Source: Tetraselmis striata (Eukaryota; Chlorophyta; Chlorodendrophyceae; Chlorodendrales; Chlorodendraceae). From it: 64,000 bases of DNA. The stretch lies in assembly GCA_006384855.1 (NCBI GenBank), contig VCJN01000202.1:1-64000 (forward strand), written 5' to 3'. Under the pieces are notes generated by a model. It searched no databases, had not been told where the DNA came from, and was given only the letters and a program-made list of their open reading frames with translations. Each line of letters starts with the position of its first letter. Positions within the stretch are counted from its first letter, which is position 1. The position numbers and the translations under genes are program-made. Positions 46,273 through 58,509 of the stretch are shown piece after piece.

Positions 46273-47520
46273 GGTAGTAACAAATCCAGCTACTGCTAAA
46301 AGTAGTACTAGAAAATCAACACATCAAGCCGCCTAAAAGCGGCCCGCATCCCGCATGAGGCTGGATGGATGAGTGATGCGCACACGGTTCAGAATCCGGG
46401 CCACGCGTGCACGTGTGTGTGTGGGTGATCCTCGCGGACGTGCTGTGCAGCTTCAGCAACGGGATCCGACGAATCGCTGACGAATCTGCGCCGTCGTATG
46501 AGGCAGCGAGCGCGCTCTCGAGCGGCCACCAAGCTCAGGGCCCCGAGGAAATCTCTTGCGAGCAAGGCCTCATGGTGAGCCCGGGTGGTGCACCGAGTGC
46601 CCCGCGATGAGAGGGCACCCCAATCCGCAGCCAAGCATGCGATACCGCGCGCGCACTGTGCGGCGCACCCCCTTGCTCACCTCACCCACTGTGCCGAAGA
46701 CCATGCCCGTGTACTCCGACATGTCCAGGATGTCTCGAAGAGGACCCTTCTGTCCGGGCTCCGTGTTGTGCCACGCCGCATCCCGCGCTGCCAACCCCCG
46801 TTGTATGTCGCCCAACAGGGAGCGCTCAAACCGATCCAAAGCTGTGGCCCGGAGCACTGCAGTGTACTTGACGCCGTACCGCATAGTCTTGAACTCCAGC
46901 AGCGTGGACTTCAAGCTCCGGGGATCATAGCTCCCGGTCACGACGTTGAACGCCGGAAGGGAGAGCTCTGCGTCCGGCACTAGGTCGTTGAGTTCATCCC
47001 TAGGTACGGTGTTGCCTAGAGGCACTGCCTGCTGGAACAAGTCATCCACGCACCTCCCGCCGTACAGCGATACCTAGGTCGTGAACACAGTGATCGCGGA
47101 AGGCGTATGCGATAGCGTCGTGCTGTACACGCCAGTGGGCGTCTCCATGCGCCGGGAGATTCATGAGCGCGTCGCCGTATAGGTCAACAGTGACGGGTTG
47201 TGCTCCGTCGAGGGCAGAATGATATGGCTCCCAACCACCGGGGCCAAGCACGGGCTAGGCAGAAAGAAGTACCCGGCAGCGACCTCCCGCAGCTCATGCG
47301 GAGTCATGACCGTCCGCGTGGTGGGGATGGCCACTGTCCACATGCCTGACGCCGCGTCGAGGTGGTTGAACAAGATCCGTTCCCTACATGTGACATGGAG
47401 AGCGCACACCTCATTTCGAAGCCGAGAGTTGTTGGCCTGGTCTAGAAATGCCGTCAGCTCCTTTTGCGAGCCCAACGCAGCCCCCACTTCCCGCTCCATC
47501 ACGCGCGCATCTGCGTCGCC
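46273..47520 (-). mobile_element. Non-LTR family 1, copy 2: 5'-truncated insertion with 9-bp target duplication
   Basis: GTTAGTACG flanks the block at 46264-46272 and 47521-47529. Inside, it is nearly identical to 33730-34940 on the minus strand, including the ORF, but with small indels (CGCA inserted near 47050, one G lost near 47197, changes near 46675) that shift the frame. It stops at the position encoding ...ASDAD, so the 5' end is truncated, as expected for target-primed insertion. Its 3' tail ends slightly earlier than in other copies. Confidence 0.85.
46570..47502 (-). pseudogene. Frameshifted copy of the retroelement C-terminal ORF
   Basis: Three overlapping frames (47502-47161, 47251-47042, 47049-46570) together match the intact ORF at 33959-35076, with only scattered substitutions. 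The VPDAELSL...LLEFKTM pair is retained in the third piece. Two indels between the pieces abolish a continuous product. Confidence 0.8.
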
Positions 47521-48099
47521 GTTAGTACGTTATTACGGTAGTAGGGATGAGTAGAGAGGAATCAATCGTCCTAAATCATCATTCATCCTGTGTACCCGCC
47601 GGTATTTTCCATATATTCATAATATTACCGGTATACTGTCGCAATCTCTATATAAGTAGTTAAGTACTATCACATTTGAGTAGATTCCTTCGGTATAATC
47701 CTGCCTTCAAAGGTGACACCGGACGGGGGCCGGGCCGGGGGGGGGGGGGGGCGGGGGCGGGGGGCGGTCGCTCTCGGCACGACGGCGGCGCGACTGCTTG
47801 CCAGTGCGTTTTGAGAAGCCGCCACGGCGCCTCCCGCAACTATGATTCCGCCCCCCTGCCAACTCCGAGGAGCTTCCAGTCACGCGCCCGTCTACTACAG
47901 TCACCGAATTGTTGTCGCCAACCGAAAGCAGCAGCAGCCGCGGTAGCTGAGCGCCGATGAGCGCGGCGCTGCGACGGTGCACCCTCCCTTCTTTGAAGCC
48001 CCCCCCCCCCCCCCCCCCCCCCCCGGGCAGTTGCGCACCACGTCGAGCCATCCCTACACAATGATCCCGCACAACCAGCGCGACACTCTGCCTCTGCAC

Positions 48100-48858
48100 T
48101 CCCCATGCTTCTAAGCCGGGTGATCTCTACCAGGCAAAAACTAGAGGATCGGGGCGGACGACATGGCCGAGCTGGGAGCTGGGCTCGCGGCCGGCTGGCA
48201 GGGGTGGATATGTACTGGCAGCGCGGCGAGTGGGAAAGGAGGGGAGGGGGGGGGGACGGGGGGAATCGGGATAGCCACACCCCGTCCCGCTGCGCGGGCG
48301 CACTTGTGCGAGCATCCCGTCGCACTGTACCGACCGTGCTACTGCGGGCGTGCCCAGGGCTCAGCAGCTTCTTGCAGTACTCGATGCTGGGGTTCTGGCA
48401 AGAGCGAAGCATCCACCCTCTCCGAGGGCCGTTGGAATCCGCAGGTTTAGCTGCAGGTACCACATTGCACAGTGGTCCCGAGATGCAGGGCATCAGAAAG
48501 CATAGGGATTGGGATCTCGTTGCGTCCTTGGAACGCCAGGATACCGCTGCGGTCACCCGGCTGCTTTGTAATCCCGTACGCCATGTCCTGCACTTCAAAC
48601 ACATACACTATGCCATGCAAACTGCCCAGCGAGATTGAGGTAGCGCTGTGCTGGCAGTGACGGCGCTTCACGCTCCAGACAAAGGGCTCTTTGCTGTCCC
48701 CATCGTCCCCTCCCCGTCACCCGCCCTCTCCGCCATCGCATCACCTGTCTGGTACAGGCACTGCCACCCTTCTTGCCGCTATGGCTGAACCCCCCCCCCC
48801 CCCCCCCCCCCCCCCCTACCTTTCTTCCACCTTCTGCTTTCCTTTCCGCCCCGTGCAG
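48100..48858 (+). other. Region expected to hold the SUV3 5' exon(s)
   Basis: I could not choose a start. Plus-strand frames exist (ATG at 48105; ATG at 48483 giving MQGIRKHRDWDLVASLERQD), but no donor gives the phase needed by the exon at 48859. A 27-nt poly-C run (48790-48816) and a pyrimidine-rich stretch lead to CCGTGCAG before that exon, so 48658-48858 is probably intron. Confidence 0.35.
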
Positions 48859-50962
48859 CGGCGGCCGCGCCGCCCACTGGCTGCTCGCCCAGCAAGCGGG
48901 CCCGGCGCTGGCCTGCCTCGCGCAGCACCTTGGCGCCGACGCAGCGGCCCATGGCGGTGGCCTGCTGGGCACAGATGCCTGCTTGCAGATCGCAACCCCA
49001 ATGTGGCCGCAGGTAGGTTGCCCCCCCACCCGCCTTCCTCCTCCTGTCACACCGAGGTAGGCAAGCTCTGGGGTTGCTACACATTACTGTTTCTGACCCA
49101 CTCATGAAGAAGGCGAAACCACGTCCATCGGTAAATGTATCCGAACAAACTGCGAATACATCACGGAGAGGCAGACTCCATGCCGCAACAATCAATCATT
49201 GCTTCACAACGCAGTCACCTGCGCACCCAAATTGAATGTCACGACTTCTCCCCACCCACACACACGCACAGCTGGGCCCGGGGACCCGCCCTTGCGCCCC
49301 GCCCACCCCTGCCTGCTTTGCTTACAAACGTGGAATGCGGCTGGCTTATTGCAGGAGGCGTGGTGCACCACAAGCTACGCCTCAGCCGGCGAGGCCTGGG
49401 GAGGACGGCGGGGGTGGCATCGAGGCTGGGGGGTGGCGTGGGGGGGTCGGGGCGGAGGCGCGCGGGGGGTCAGCAGCTCCGCGGCGGCGGCCAAGCGGGC
49501 GGGCCACGCGAAGGAGAGCCCCCCGCCGGAGTTCCCCTCGCTGGACGAGGTGCGCACCAACGCGGAGCTGCGCCTCAGCGGTCAGCCCGTCATGGCGATC
49601 AGCAAGGCGGAGAAGCGCGTGATCGTGGCGGCGCTCAAGGTGCGGCGTCCGCACCACCACCTGGCGAGACTGTCACGCAATCAGTGCGGAGGCTTTCAGC
49701 TCACTGTTACGTCATGGCCGATGAGCTACGAAACACTGTCTACATGGACACCCCCCCGACCCGGCTCGCAAAGCTTCCCCTTATCCACCCCTGGGCACCC
49801 CGCCGACAGGACTTTTCGGAGAGCAGCTGGACGCGCGACGAGGCGCTGGAGCTGTACGTCAACTCAGAGGTGCGCTGCCGCAGTGCCCCAGCGAGCATCC
49901 GCGGCGGCACCGGCTCCCCACCGCGCCCGTACGGCTGCCAGCGCGGAGAAAAGAGCGCTGCGATGGAGAGCCCGCCCTGCCGGCGTGGGCGTCAGACAGC
50001 AGCCAGAACCAGAGCGGGAGTGCAGCGGATGCACTGTTAGGACGCATCCCTACTGCAGGGCGTTTACCCCATGTCCTATGGTTAAACAAACGAGGGCTTT
50101 TACGATACAGGTTCTTACTCGTGTCTTCGCACCCACGCGTTCGCCATCCTCCCTGCGCACTGACCCCCCCCCCCCCCCCCCCAATGGAAGCTCTACCCGG
50201 TGGTGATGGCGCGCTTCCGGCGGCTCATACGGCGCGGCGTCACGCCGGAGCTGCTGGCGGCGATGCAGCAGCTGGGGCCGGGGCGTGAGCTGCAGCAGGG
50301 GCTGTTTGGCCTCTTTGCGGCCTTTGTGGTGCGGGAGTACAAGCGGGAGATCACTTCGTACAGGTGAGGCCCTGGGTATACCCTAGATACGCGGGCTTAA
50401 CCCGCATTACCCTAATAGGCACCAGGTCAGGATAAAGACGCGACCATAACCATGCTCTAAACAGACGTCATGACCCCTAGTTTCAGTGCAAGATTGATTG
50501 CAAACCCTAACTTTCAGTACCATGATTCCGAACCCTACATTTGAACCTGTTCTACACCCTAGGAGCAGGTTAGGGCTCATCTGTTTGTGCCCCCCCCCCC
50601 CCCCCCCCCCCCAACCCCTCTTCTAGCGTAGCGCATGGCTGACCTGTGGCTGCTTGCGTGGCGCCCCGCTGCCGCCAGGGAGCTGGTCAAGTCGTGCGAC
50701 CTGCGGCTGCCGCACACCTGGTACACCACCGCGCGCTCCATGACACGGCGCATCATCTACCACGCCGGCCCCACCAACAGCGGCAAGACGTACAACGCGC
50801 TGCAGGCGATGAAGGGCGCGGCGTCGGGGGTCTACTGCGGCCCGCTGCGCCTGCTGGCGATGGAGGTCTACGACCGCCTCAATGCGGACGGTCTCTACTG
50901 CTCCCTCATCACAGGTGCCCCCTTCAACCCCCCCCCCCCCCTTTCCCTCCCTCCTCTCTCTG

Positions 50963-51030
<68 letters not shown>

Positions 51031-54000
51031 GTGTGTGTGTGTGTGTGTGTGTGTGTATCACATATTTATTTCTATTATTTGTTTATATACGTATATGTAC
51101 ATGTGTATGTGTATGTGTGCCGTAGAATTAAACACGGTTCGCGGGGCCAAAACACAATGAGTTGTTTGCACCTTTGCGTCTGAATAACCGTACTGTATTC
51201 ATGCTTTCTTCTGATTTATATCTCCGTTTTAACAGTCTTTTCCTCTTCGCGGGGGACTCAAAAACGGTCCTTATGCGCAGACCTTCTACGGTATGTATGT
51301 GCATGCGTCTGTGTATATCTGTATGTATGTACATGAGGTGGGCAGACCGGGCGAGGGGGCATGCGCGAGCTGACAGAGAGGGGGGGGCGGCACCACGCGC
51401 AGGCCAGGAGAAGCAGTACGTGCCGGGCGCGGAGCACATGGCGTGCACGATCGAGATGGTGAGCATGGCGGACCCGGTGGATGTGGCAGTCATCGACGAG
51501 ATCCAGATGATCGGCGACCCCTTCCGCGGCTGGGCGTGGACCCGGGCAGTGCAGGCAAGTGCCTCCCCCTGCGGCATGCAGCGCCGCGGGATCAGCCATA
51601 CACGAACGCAGAGAGAGAGGAGAGAGAGGGAGAGAGGGGAAGAGAGAGATGTACTTGGCTGGTTCTGGGCGACAGTCCGACCCGGAAACGAGGTGGTGTA
51701 CACTTTTTATGGTGTGGTATATCTGCGGGTTTTTACTTGTATCGCTATGCTTGTTGCCAGCGCGGTAGCGCATGGCTCACAGCCCGCCCGTCCCGTCTCC
51801 CCCTGCCGCACCCTCCCACTTGCCCTGCAAACCCGACAGGGCGTCCCGGCCAAAGAGATCCACCTATGTGGCGACATGAGCGCGCTGCCGCTGATTAGGC
51901 AGCTGGTGGAGGTGAACGCCCCCCGCCCTCCCCCCCCCCCCGGCCCCGCCCCCTGGCCCCCCTGGCCCCCGTCCCCTCTGTCCTCCACATTCTCTCGCTC
52001 ATATGCCTATCACCCCAGGTTGCCCTCAACAAGGACTGTCAACAGGGGGTTCATGCCATTGTGTGCTGAATCGTTGGCGGCAAGTCCCTGGGAGGGCGCT
52101 CGTACCGCACTGATCTGCGCGGGCACTGCCCCGATTGTACTTGCCGCCCATCAGGATATGGGCGAGAGCCTGGAGGTCAACACGTACGACCGCTTCACGG
52201 AGCTGCAGATCGAGGACGCGCCAGTGGAGGAGCTGGGCTATAGCAGCGTGCAGCCTGGCGACTGCATTGTCGCCTTTTCGCGCCGCGACATCTACACCAT
52301 CAAGGCGCAGATTGAGGCACAGAGCCCGCTGAAGGCGTGCGTTGTGTACGGCGCCCTGCCACCAGAGAACAGGCGCCACCAGGTGCTGTGAAGCCCCCCC
52401 CCCCCCCCCCCCCCCAACTACCCCTTCCCCATTGTGTGATGCCTGCACTGTCTGCCCAACTGCCTTGCAAATCCCAATCGCCTGGGGTGGTCATCACTCC
52501 CTCGCTCTGCGTCAACATGGCGCTGAGACGCGCTGCGCTGCCCCCCCCCCCCCCCCCCCCCTCCAGGCGCAGCTGTTCAACGACCCCGACAGCGGCTACG
52601 ACGTGATGGTCGCCAGCGACGCAGTCGGGATGGGGCTCAACCTCAACATCCGGCGCATCATCTTCCACACGCTGACGAAGTACGATGGCACGGGGGATGT
52701 GCCGGTCAGCGTGTCGATGATCAAGCAGATCGCGGGGCGCGCAGGCAGGCGTGACTCGGAGTGGCCAAATGTGCTCCCCCCCCCCCCCCCCCCCTTCAAC
52801 GCGCCCCCCCAATTGCGCATCATTGTTGCGGTGCAATTCTCTACAGTACTATTGCATGGAAGCGCCCCCCCCCCCCCCCCCCCCCCTTTTTCCCACCTTG
52901 CGTGTGTCGTGGTGTGCGTGTGTCTGTGTGTGCGCCACTACATATGATAACGAATATGAATGCATGATGTGTGCGTGTTTGTCCCTATGCGTGAGGTAAC
53001 CTAGATGGTGTTGTTGTTGTGTGTGTGTGCAAGTGTGCAAGTGTTTCATTTCTATGGCTCTCGAGGAACAGGCGCAAGCTTCCCGGGCTGTTTATCCTGG
53101 TACAGCGGTTTTTGCGCAGTAACATCTGAATTGGCTTTCTTTTGATGAGTGGAAAGAGGATTTGGGGAGGAGAAGATCCCCTGATGCCCGGATAACTGGA
53201 AACGGCCGATTGTCCATGATTATTTTCTGACAGGATGTGTGGCCTTGACTGACTGACTGACTGACGGACTGGCCGGTGCTGCTGATTCCGCGGCCGATTG
53301 AGAAGGGCTACGTCGCGTGCTACCGCGGCGTTGACCTCCCGGCGCTGCGCGCCGCGCTGGCGGTGCCGATCGAGGAGATGAAGACGCCGCACGCAGGGAT
53401 CTTCCCCGAATTCGAGCACCTGGAGCTGTTTGCGAGCCAGGTGCCCGGGCTGCCCTTCGCCACGCTGCTCAAGATGATGGCCGAGGAGAGCCGCCTCGAC
53501 GGCAAGTTTTTCTTCTGTAGGCAGGACCCGCTGGTGGAGGTGGCCAAGCTGATTGAGAGTGTAAGAGCCCCCCTCCCCCCCCCCCTGAACACACACAACA
53601 CCCTCTGGGTTACCTCACACATGAAGACAAACACGTATACATCTTGTGCATTCATAGATTCATTATCATGAGTAGTGGCAGACAGCATGGCCGTTGCGGC
53701 ATGGTTTGCAGAGCTCTGAGTGCTCTGCCCTGTGCGGCACTTCAGGTTCCGTCGCTATCGCTGAAGGACCGGTATCACTTCTGCACGGCGCCCATCGACT
53801 ACCGGCAGCAGGAGGCCAAGAACTACCTCGTGAAGTACGCGCGGCAGTACTCCGAGGCGGAGATCTGCGAGTTCGACCTGTCCCTGCCGAACGGGCCTCC
53901 CGCCACGGAGCGGGAGCTGCGCAGCCTGGAGGCCATGCACCAGCTGGCGGCGATGTGGCTGTCGCTGGCGCTGCGCCTCAAGAGGGAGGACATCTTCGTG

Positions 54001-54320
54001 GGCGTCCAGGTGCGGGGCCGATTGCCGCCGTCCGCGGTCAGGCTTGCCACTGCCCGCCGTCGCTGTCCACTCACTCGGCACACACATAGCTGACGGAGGA
54101 TGTGCCCCCCCCCCCCCCCCCCCTCTGGGCTCTCCTATTGGTTCAGGATGCGGAGAAGAGCGCCGCTCGGATCATCGACCTCATGTCTGACGCGCTTCGG
54201 CTGATCGGGGAGAGGAACAGTGGCGCGTATTCCTCAAACAATGGGAAACCTAGCCACCATCACGCTGGCCATTCGCCAGCTGGGCGTCGGAGCAGGACTC
54301 GCCGCATACGGCGAGTGTAA
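48859..54320 (+). CDS. SUV3: SUV3-type DExH-box RNA helicase (752 aa seen; 5' exon(s) unresolved)
   Basis: Exons: 48859-49012, 49355-49639, 49810-49869, 50191-50363, 50679-50914, 51403-51554, 51840-51911, 52155-52382, 52567-52770, 53303-53560, 53746-54009, 54147-54320; frame kept throughout. The seventh exon is preceded by a GC-AG intron (GCAGgcaagt at 51554). SUV3 hallmarks: [30 protein letters not shown] (Walker A, 50767-50790), [14 protein letters not shown] (DExH box, near 51495), [55 protein letters not shown] and QIAGRAGRR (motif VI). The C-terminal region [19 protein letters not shown] and [11 protein letters not shown] matches SUV3 C-terminal domains. SUV3 unwinds RNA/DNA and acts in the mitochondrial degradosome or organelle RNA turnover. 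The N-terminal exon, with any transit peptide, is not located; the first exon listed begins in phase 2. The C-terminus ends basic ([11 protein letters not shown]); TGTAA overlaps the stop. Confidence 0.88.
50956..51056. repeat. Compound (TC)n(AC)n(GT)n microsatellite in SUV3 intron
   Basis: A TC run is followed by an AC run that turns into a GT run through ACACGTGTG. The AC/GT halves are self-complementary and could form a long hairpin in the pre-mRNA of this intron (50915-51402). Confidence 0.9.
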
Positions 54321-54507
54321 GGAAGTGACCATGTCCGGCAATGCCAAACAGGTCAGGGGAAGGATGGGGGAGGGGGGACACCGCGCACGATAGCAGCTCG
54401 TGACCTCACGGTAAGCTTGGCGGCATGCTTTCCACCACCGCTTGGAATAGGCTGAAACTTCATAGTCTCCACATCGGCTAGGCAATAGGCTTAGGCTGAG
54501 ATGTTAT

Positions 54508-54715
54508 GTGTGTGTGTGTGGGGGGGGGGGGGGGGGTCTTTGTGTGTGTGTGCATGTGTGTGTGTGTGAGTATGAGAGAGAGTGTTCGTGTGTGTGTGTG
54601 TGAGTGAGTGTGTGGGTGTGGGTGTGGGTGTGTGTCTTTGTGTGTGTGTGTGGGTGCGTGTGTGGGTGTGTGCGTGTGCGTGGGTGTGTATGTGTGTGTG
54701 GGTGTGTATGTGTGA

Positions 54716-54748
<33 letters not shown>

Positions 54749-54766
54749 GATGTGTGTGTGGATAGT
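54508..54766. repeat. Degenerate (TG)n/(GTGTGG)n simple-sequence block
   Basis: About 260 bp of TG with GGGTG, GAGTG and TATG variants, opened by a poly-G run of about 18. It lies just downstream of SUV3. Long frames here are artefacts. Confidence 0.9.
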
Positions 54767-54779
54767 CCCCCCGCTCCGC

Positions 54780-55500
54780 ACCTTGTTGGCCCTCTCAGAG
54801 GTCTGCGACGTGTGGACGACCTGCCGCTTGTCTGACTCGGTGCGACTCGAACTCCTCGACCCCGAAGCAGCTCGCCTCGTCCTACATGAAGCATGCTGCG
54901 ACGCCGTTATGGCGTTGTCGTTTGGCGACCAGACGCACGGACCCGCGGCCCTCCATGTCGCCATCAAGCACGGCGTGGACCACGAGGAGCAGTCTAACAC
55001 CCATCAACGCGGCCTACTACCACCGTCGCTCGCCAAGTAGTAGCATTTCCGCTGCGCCCTGACGGCTCGGGAGATCAGCACCGGCCCACTTGCCAACCTG
55101 GAACTACTGACAGTCGAACAGGTGGCGGAGGCGATCGTCGCCATTGGGGATGTGCCATCCGCGTACAAGCCGACTACCCCGTAGTCCAACCGCCAGCAAG
55201 CTGTACTCCACCACCTGCCAGCCCATGCATCCCGGGTCGACGCCCCGGTGACCACGCCCATCTACGGCGTGCGGCGCACACTCTTCATCGCCAGCACGGT
55301 GCTCACGGAAATCTTGTCCACAAAACTCCATCGTTGGCTTTCCAACATCCTCACCTCGATGCATTACCTGCCACCCAACGGGAAAAACGACCCTCTCGGC
55401 GGTCTTCTTTACGACTGCACGGGCTAAGCTTGGGTGGCCTTTGACGTCCTCGCTAACACTTCCCTCGACGGCACCGCTATCCAACCAGTCCCAGTGGTGC
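54780..55500 (+). pseudogene. Dead ORF of unknown family
   Basis: The plus strand reads as protein in two frames. The first covers about 54780-55010 (LLALSEVCDVWTTCRL, VRLELLDPEAARLVLHEACC). The second covers about 55074-55500 (TGPLANLELLTVEQVAEAIV, TPIYGVRRTLFIASTVLTEI, LSNILTSMHYLPPNGKNDPL) with stops at about 55183 and 55426. The smooth reading across the stops argues for a decayed gene rather than chance. I cannot name the family; a retroelement or multicopy gene remnant fits the setting. Confidence 0.35.
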
Positions 55501-56237
55501 ACCTGCCGGACTTAACCATATATATATATCCAACCCTTAAAATTCGTCACATTCACAAACCACGTCCCTCGGCCGCTACAGCCCGATCGGAACCGGCCTC
55601 TTCCTCGGACGCCGCCGATCCTCTAGCCGGCGCTGTCCGCGGTGCCGGGATCTGCGTACTGGCGACAACCACATGCCGGAACTTAATCCACCTCCAATTC
55701 AGCGTAGACCCCTACCAGACCCCACGCAGCCCAACCACGACGCCACTAAGCTGGTCATCGACCATTTCTTCACCTGGACCGCTGAACATCGGGTCGATGC
55801 TGCACACAAAGTTTGTAAACATTCCCGCGGATCGACTGAGGCTCTCAACTGATAATGTGCGGTGGGTGGAGGAAAGGTGAGGCGTCACCGTCTCACCGAC
55901 ACGATACTTGAGGGGCACCCCATGCCGCTCTGGAAGGAGGAGGGGCTTGGAAATTACGGAGAATGGCCGGCGGCGTGAGTTGTAATACACCTTGTGTCCC
56001 CATAGTGGCAAGAGATGGCAGGTCCTGAGAACACTTTAGTCCGGGCGGGTCATCGCCCGGAGCACGGCAACCGGCGAAGGCGCACTATCCACCCCACTCT
56101 ACGCCCCGCCGGCTCCCGGGGTAAGCGCGTGGCGCACAAACACACTCCACACTCCGCCCGGAGAACTCCGGCCCTACCCACTTACCCCCGCCGGAAACAT
56201 ACCGAAGGCCAACCCCCGCCTTTCGGAAGACCTTACC

Positions 56238-58323
56238 TGTTATATGTACTCTACACTGCTGTACTTTGTACTGTGGGAGCCGACGAAGGAGCGAAGAACT
56301 GGCGACTGAGGCGGACGAGAACGAGTACAAGCCTAGCGAAGTACGAGTATAAGCATTGCGAGTGCGAGTACAAGTGAAGGCGAAGTACTGGTACGAGGAC
56401 GACGAGGCGACAGTTCGAGCGACTACAAGGCGACTAGTAGTGCAGGACAGTATTACGAGTACCCACAAGGGGTGCGAGTAACCTGTATGTACCTGAGTAC
56501 CAGCAGCGGCGATTGTCGTACGCTATGGTGTCACCTGCTAGAGGATGATGATACCAAGCGTTAGATGGAGCGCTGCCTTAGTGGAGTATTAGTAGTAGGT
56601 ACTAGAACCTACTAGAACCATCTAGAACGCTATAGCATTTGCTATAGCAATGAGTTTGGTGATTACATGAGCTAGACGCAACATTCAAGAAATCCACACA
56701 GAAATCCAGAAGGAAATCCAGCTACGGGCCAACAGAGGCAGGAACCGCCATGGTAGCCTCCGACCAGGCATCGCCACCAGCCAGCCGCCGCTCCACGCAG
56801 TAGGGACGCTCTCCCCAGCACACAATCCCGGGCCACTCCAATAGCAGCACTAGGCCGAATGTAATGTGAAGGCGCCGACAGGAAAGGAGCTTCGAAGTTG
56901 AGGTCTCGCAGCAAGGAGCGGGAGTGGGGGGGTCCAACCCAGAACGGGGCGCCACGGGCGTGCAACAGACGCAGGCCACCCAACGCCAGATGCGCCGCCA
57001 GCTCGGTCGCGTCCTTTTCCGCCAAACGTAGAACGCCTTCCCCAGCACAACATCCCGGGCCACTCCAATAGCGGCACTAGGCCGAATGTAATGTGGAGGC
57101 GCCGACAGGACAGGAAGGGAGAAAGTGCTCAACGAGTAGGGAATGCAGAGCCGACCGGGCCAGCAACGACGTAAGACGCCGGTGTCCAGCGCGCGTTGTT
57201 CCGCCCAGCGCCAGATCCGCCGCCAGCTCGGTCGCGTCCCCTTCCGCCGAACGTAGAACTCCCTTCCCAACACAACATCCCGGGCCACTCCAATAGCGGC
57301 ACTAGGCCGAATGTAATGTGGAGGCGCCGACAGGACAGGAAGGGAGAGGGTGCTCAAAGAACAGCGAACAGGGACTTGACCGGACCAGCAACGACGTAAG
57401 ACGCCGGTGTCCAACTCACACTGCTCCTCCGCGGCAGTGGCAGCACGGGCGGGGCCAAGGCAACCAAGGCGCCACCCGTGCACGATCCCCGCCCCCATCC
57501 CCAGCCGGGGGTGGAGGCGGAGGAAGGGCCCGCGATTCCGAGGGCCGAGGACGGTCGTCGGGCCCGCCCAGGCGGCGGAGGGAGTAGCTACGGTCTTGCA
57601 ATAGCAATAGTAGACAAATATTGTATCACTGTGCTGCGGACAGACGAAGGTGCTAGCAACCTGTCTGTAGTTAGTTGTGTATTACTAAAATAGCGACGGG
57701 CCGCGGGTTAGGACCGCACACGTCGATTTTAGTATTAGTATAGTAGTTACACGCAGCACAAGTGGTGGGAATTGGAATCTATACGCAGCGCACGGAATGA
57801 CGGAAACCAACGACTATAAATAGGCCGGCAAAACCACCGCCGGGCAAGTCACCCAGGTTACCGGCATTCCGGTACTGTAAGAATCCCTTTTCCCAAATCT
57901 CCGCTCATTATTCCTGGCCGTGTGGAATAACGATCCAATGGGCCCTCGACTCAGCTCCTGCTTTAGGACTATCTATGGCTAGACGATTATTCGGCCTTAG
58001 TCCTAAGGGGGCTGTAACACCTAGCAGGTGACACCATAGCGTACGACAATCGCCGCTGCTGGTACGCAGGTACATACAGGTTACTCGCACCCCTTGTGGG
58101 TACTCGTAATACTGTCCTGCACTACTAGTCGCCTTGTAGTCGCTCGAACTGTCGCCTCGTCGTCCTCGTACCAGTACTTCGCCTTCAAGATGTACTCGCA
58201 CTCGCAATGCTTATACTCGTACTTCGCTAGGCTTGTACTCGTTCTCGTCCGCCTCAGTCGCCAGTTCTTCGCTCCTTCGTCGGCTCCCACAGTACAAAGT
58301 ATAGCAGTGTAGAGTACATAACA
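56238..58323. mobile_element. 2.09-kb DNA element with about 304-bp terminal inverted repeats, TTACC target duplication
   Basis: Left arm 56238-56541 and right arm 58020-58323 are near-identical reverse complements (TGTTATATGTACTCTACAC at the left tip; TGTTATGTACTCTACAC at the right tip read inward). TTACC lies immediately outside each end (56233-56237 and 58324-58328). The interior has no transposase, only a three-unit tandem array. This suits a non-autonomous foldback-like or long-TIR DNA transposon. A 5-bp duplication is not typical of MULE (9), hAT (8) or PIF (3), so superfamily is open. Confidence 0.8.
56800..57420. repeat. Tandem array, about 225-bp unit x3, inside the long-TIR element
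   Basis: CCCGGGCCACTCCAATAGC recurs at about 56827, 57054 and 57279, with similar sequence between (CTAGGCCGAATGTAATGTG, GCGCCGACAGGA, ACGACGTAAGACGCCGGTGT). Periods are 227 and 225 bp. A minus-strand frame (57498-56722) stays open across units, but composition and lack of any domain make coding doubtful. Confidence 0.85.
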
Positions 58324-58509
58324 TTACCACCCGCGATACTTCCTCGGAGGCTGCTCGCCGCAGCCAAGCAACTCATCAGGGACATTGTCGACCAATAGAC
58401 TTCCGCAGCTTCCCCCGCAGACGAATTCGCATCGCCAAGCGAATCGCCTCTCTCAGCACGGACGGCCCGCTTCACTCCCTCACTCGCTCTCTTTCTCTCG
58501 CCCGCTCTT

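Noticed and set aside
47840..48604. 254-codon minus-strand frame before SUV3
   Set aside because: No domain; the proline run comes from poly-G/C, and it opposes the region expected to hold SUV3 5' exons.
50635..50678. ATG at 50635 as the SUV3 start or exon start
   Set aside because: It does not join in phase with the preceding exon. The CAG acceptor at 50678 does, and it continues directly into conserved SUV3 sequence.
54478..55000. Minus-strand His/Thr repeat frames near 54.5-55 kb
   Set aside because: Translations of the (TG)n block downstream of SUV3.
56722..57498. 258-codon minus-strand frame in the tandem array
   Set aside because: Openness follows from a near 225-bp periodic repeat inside a non-autonomous element; one period is 227 bp and no domain or start context supports coding.
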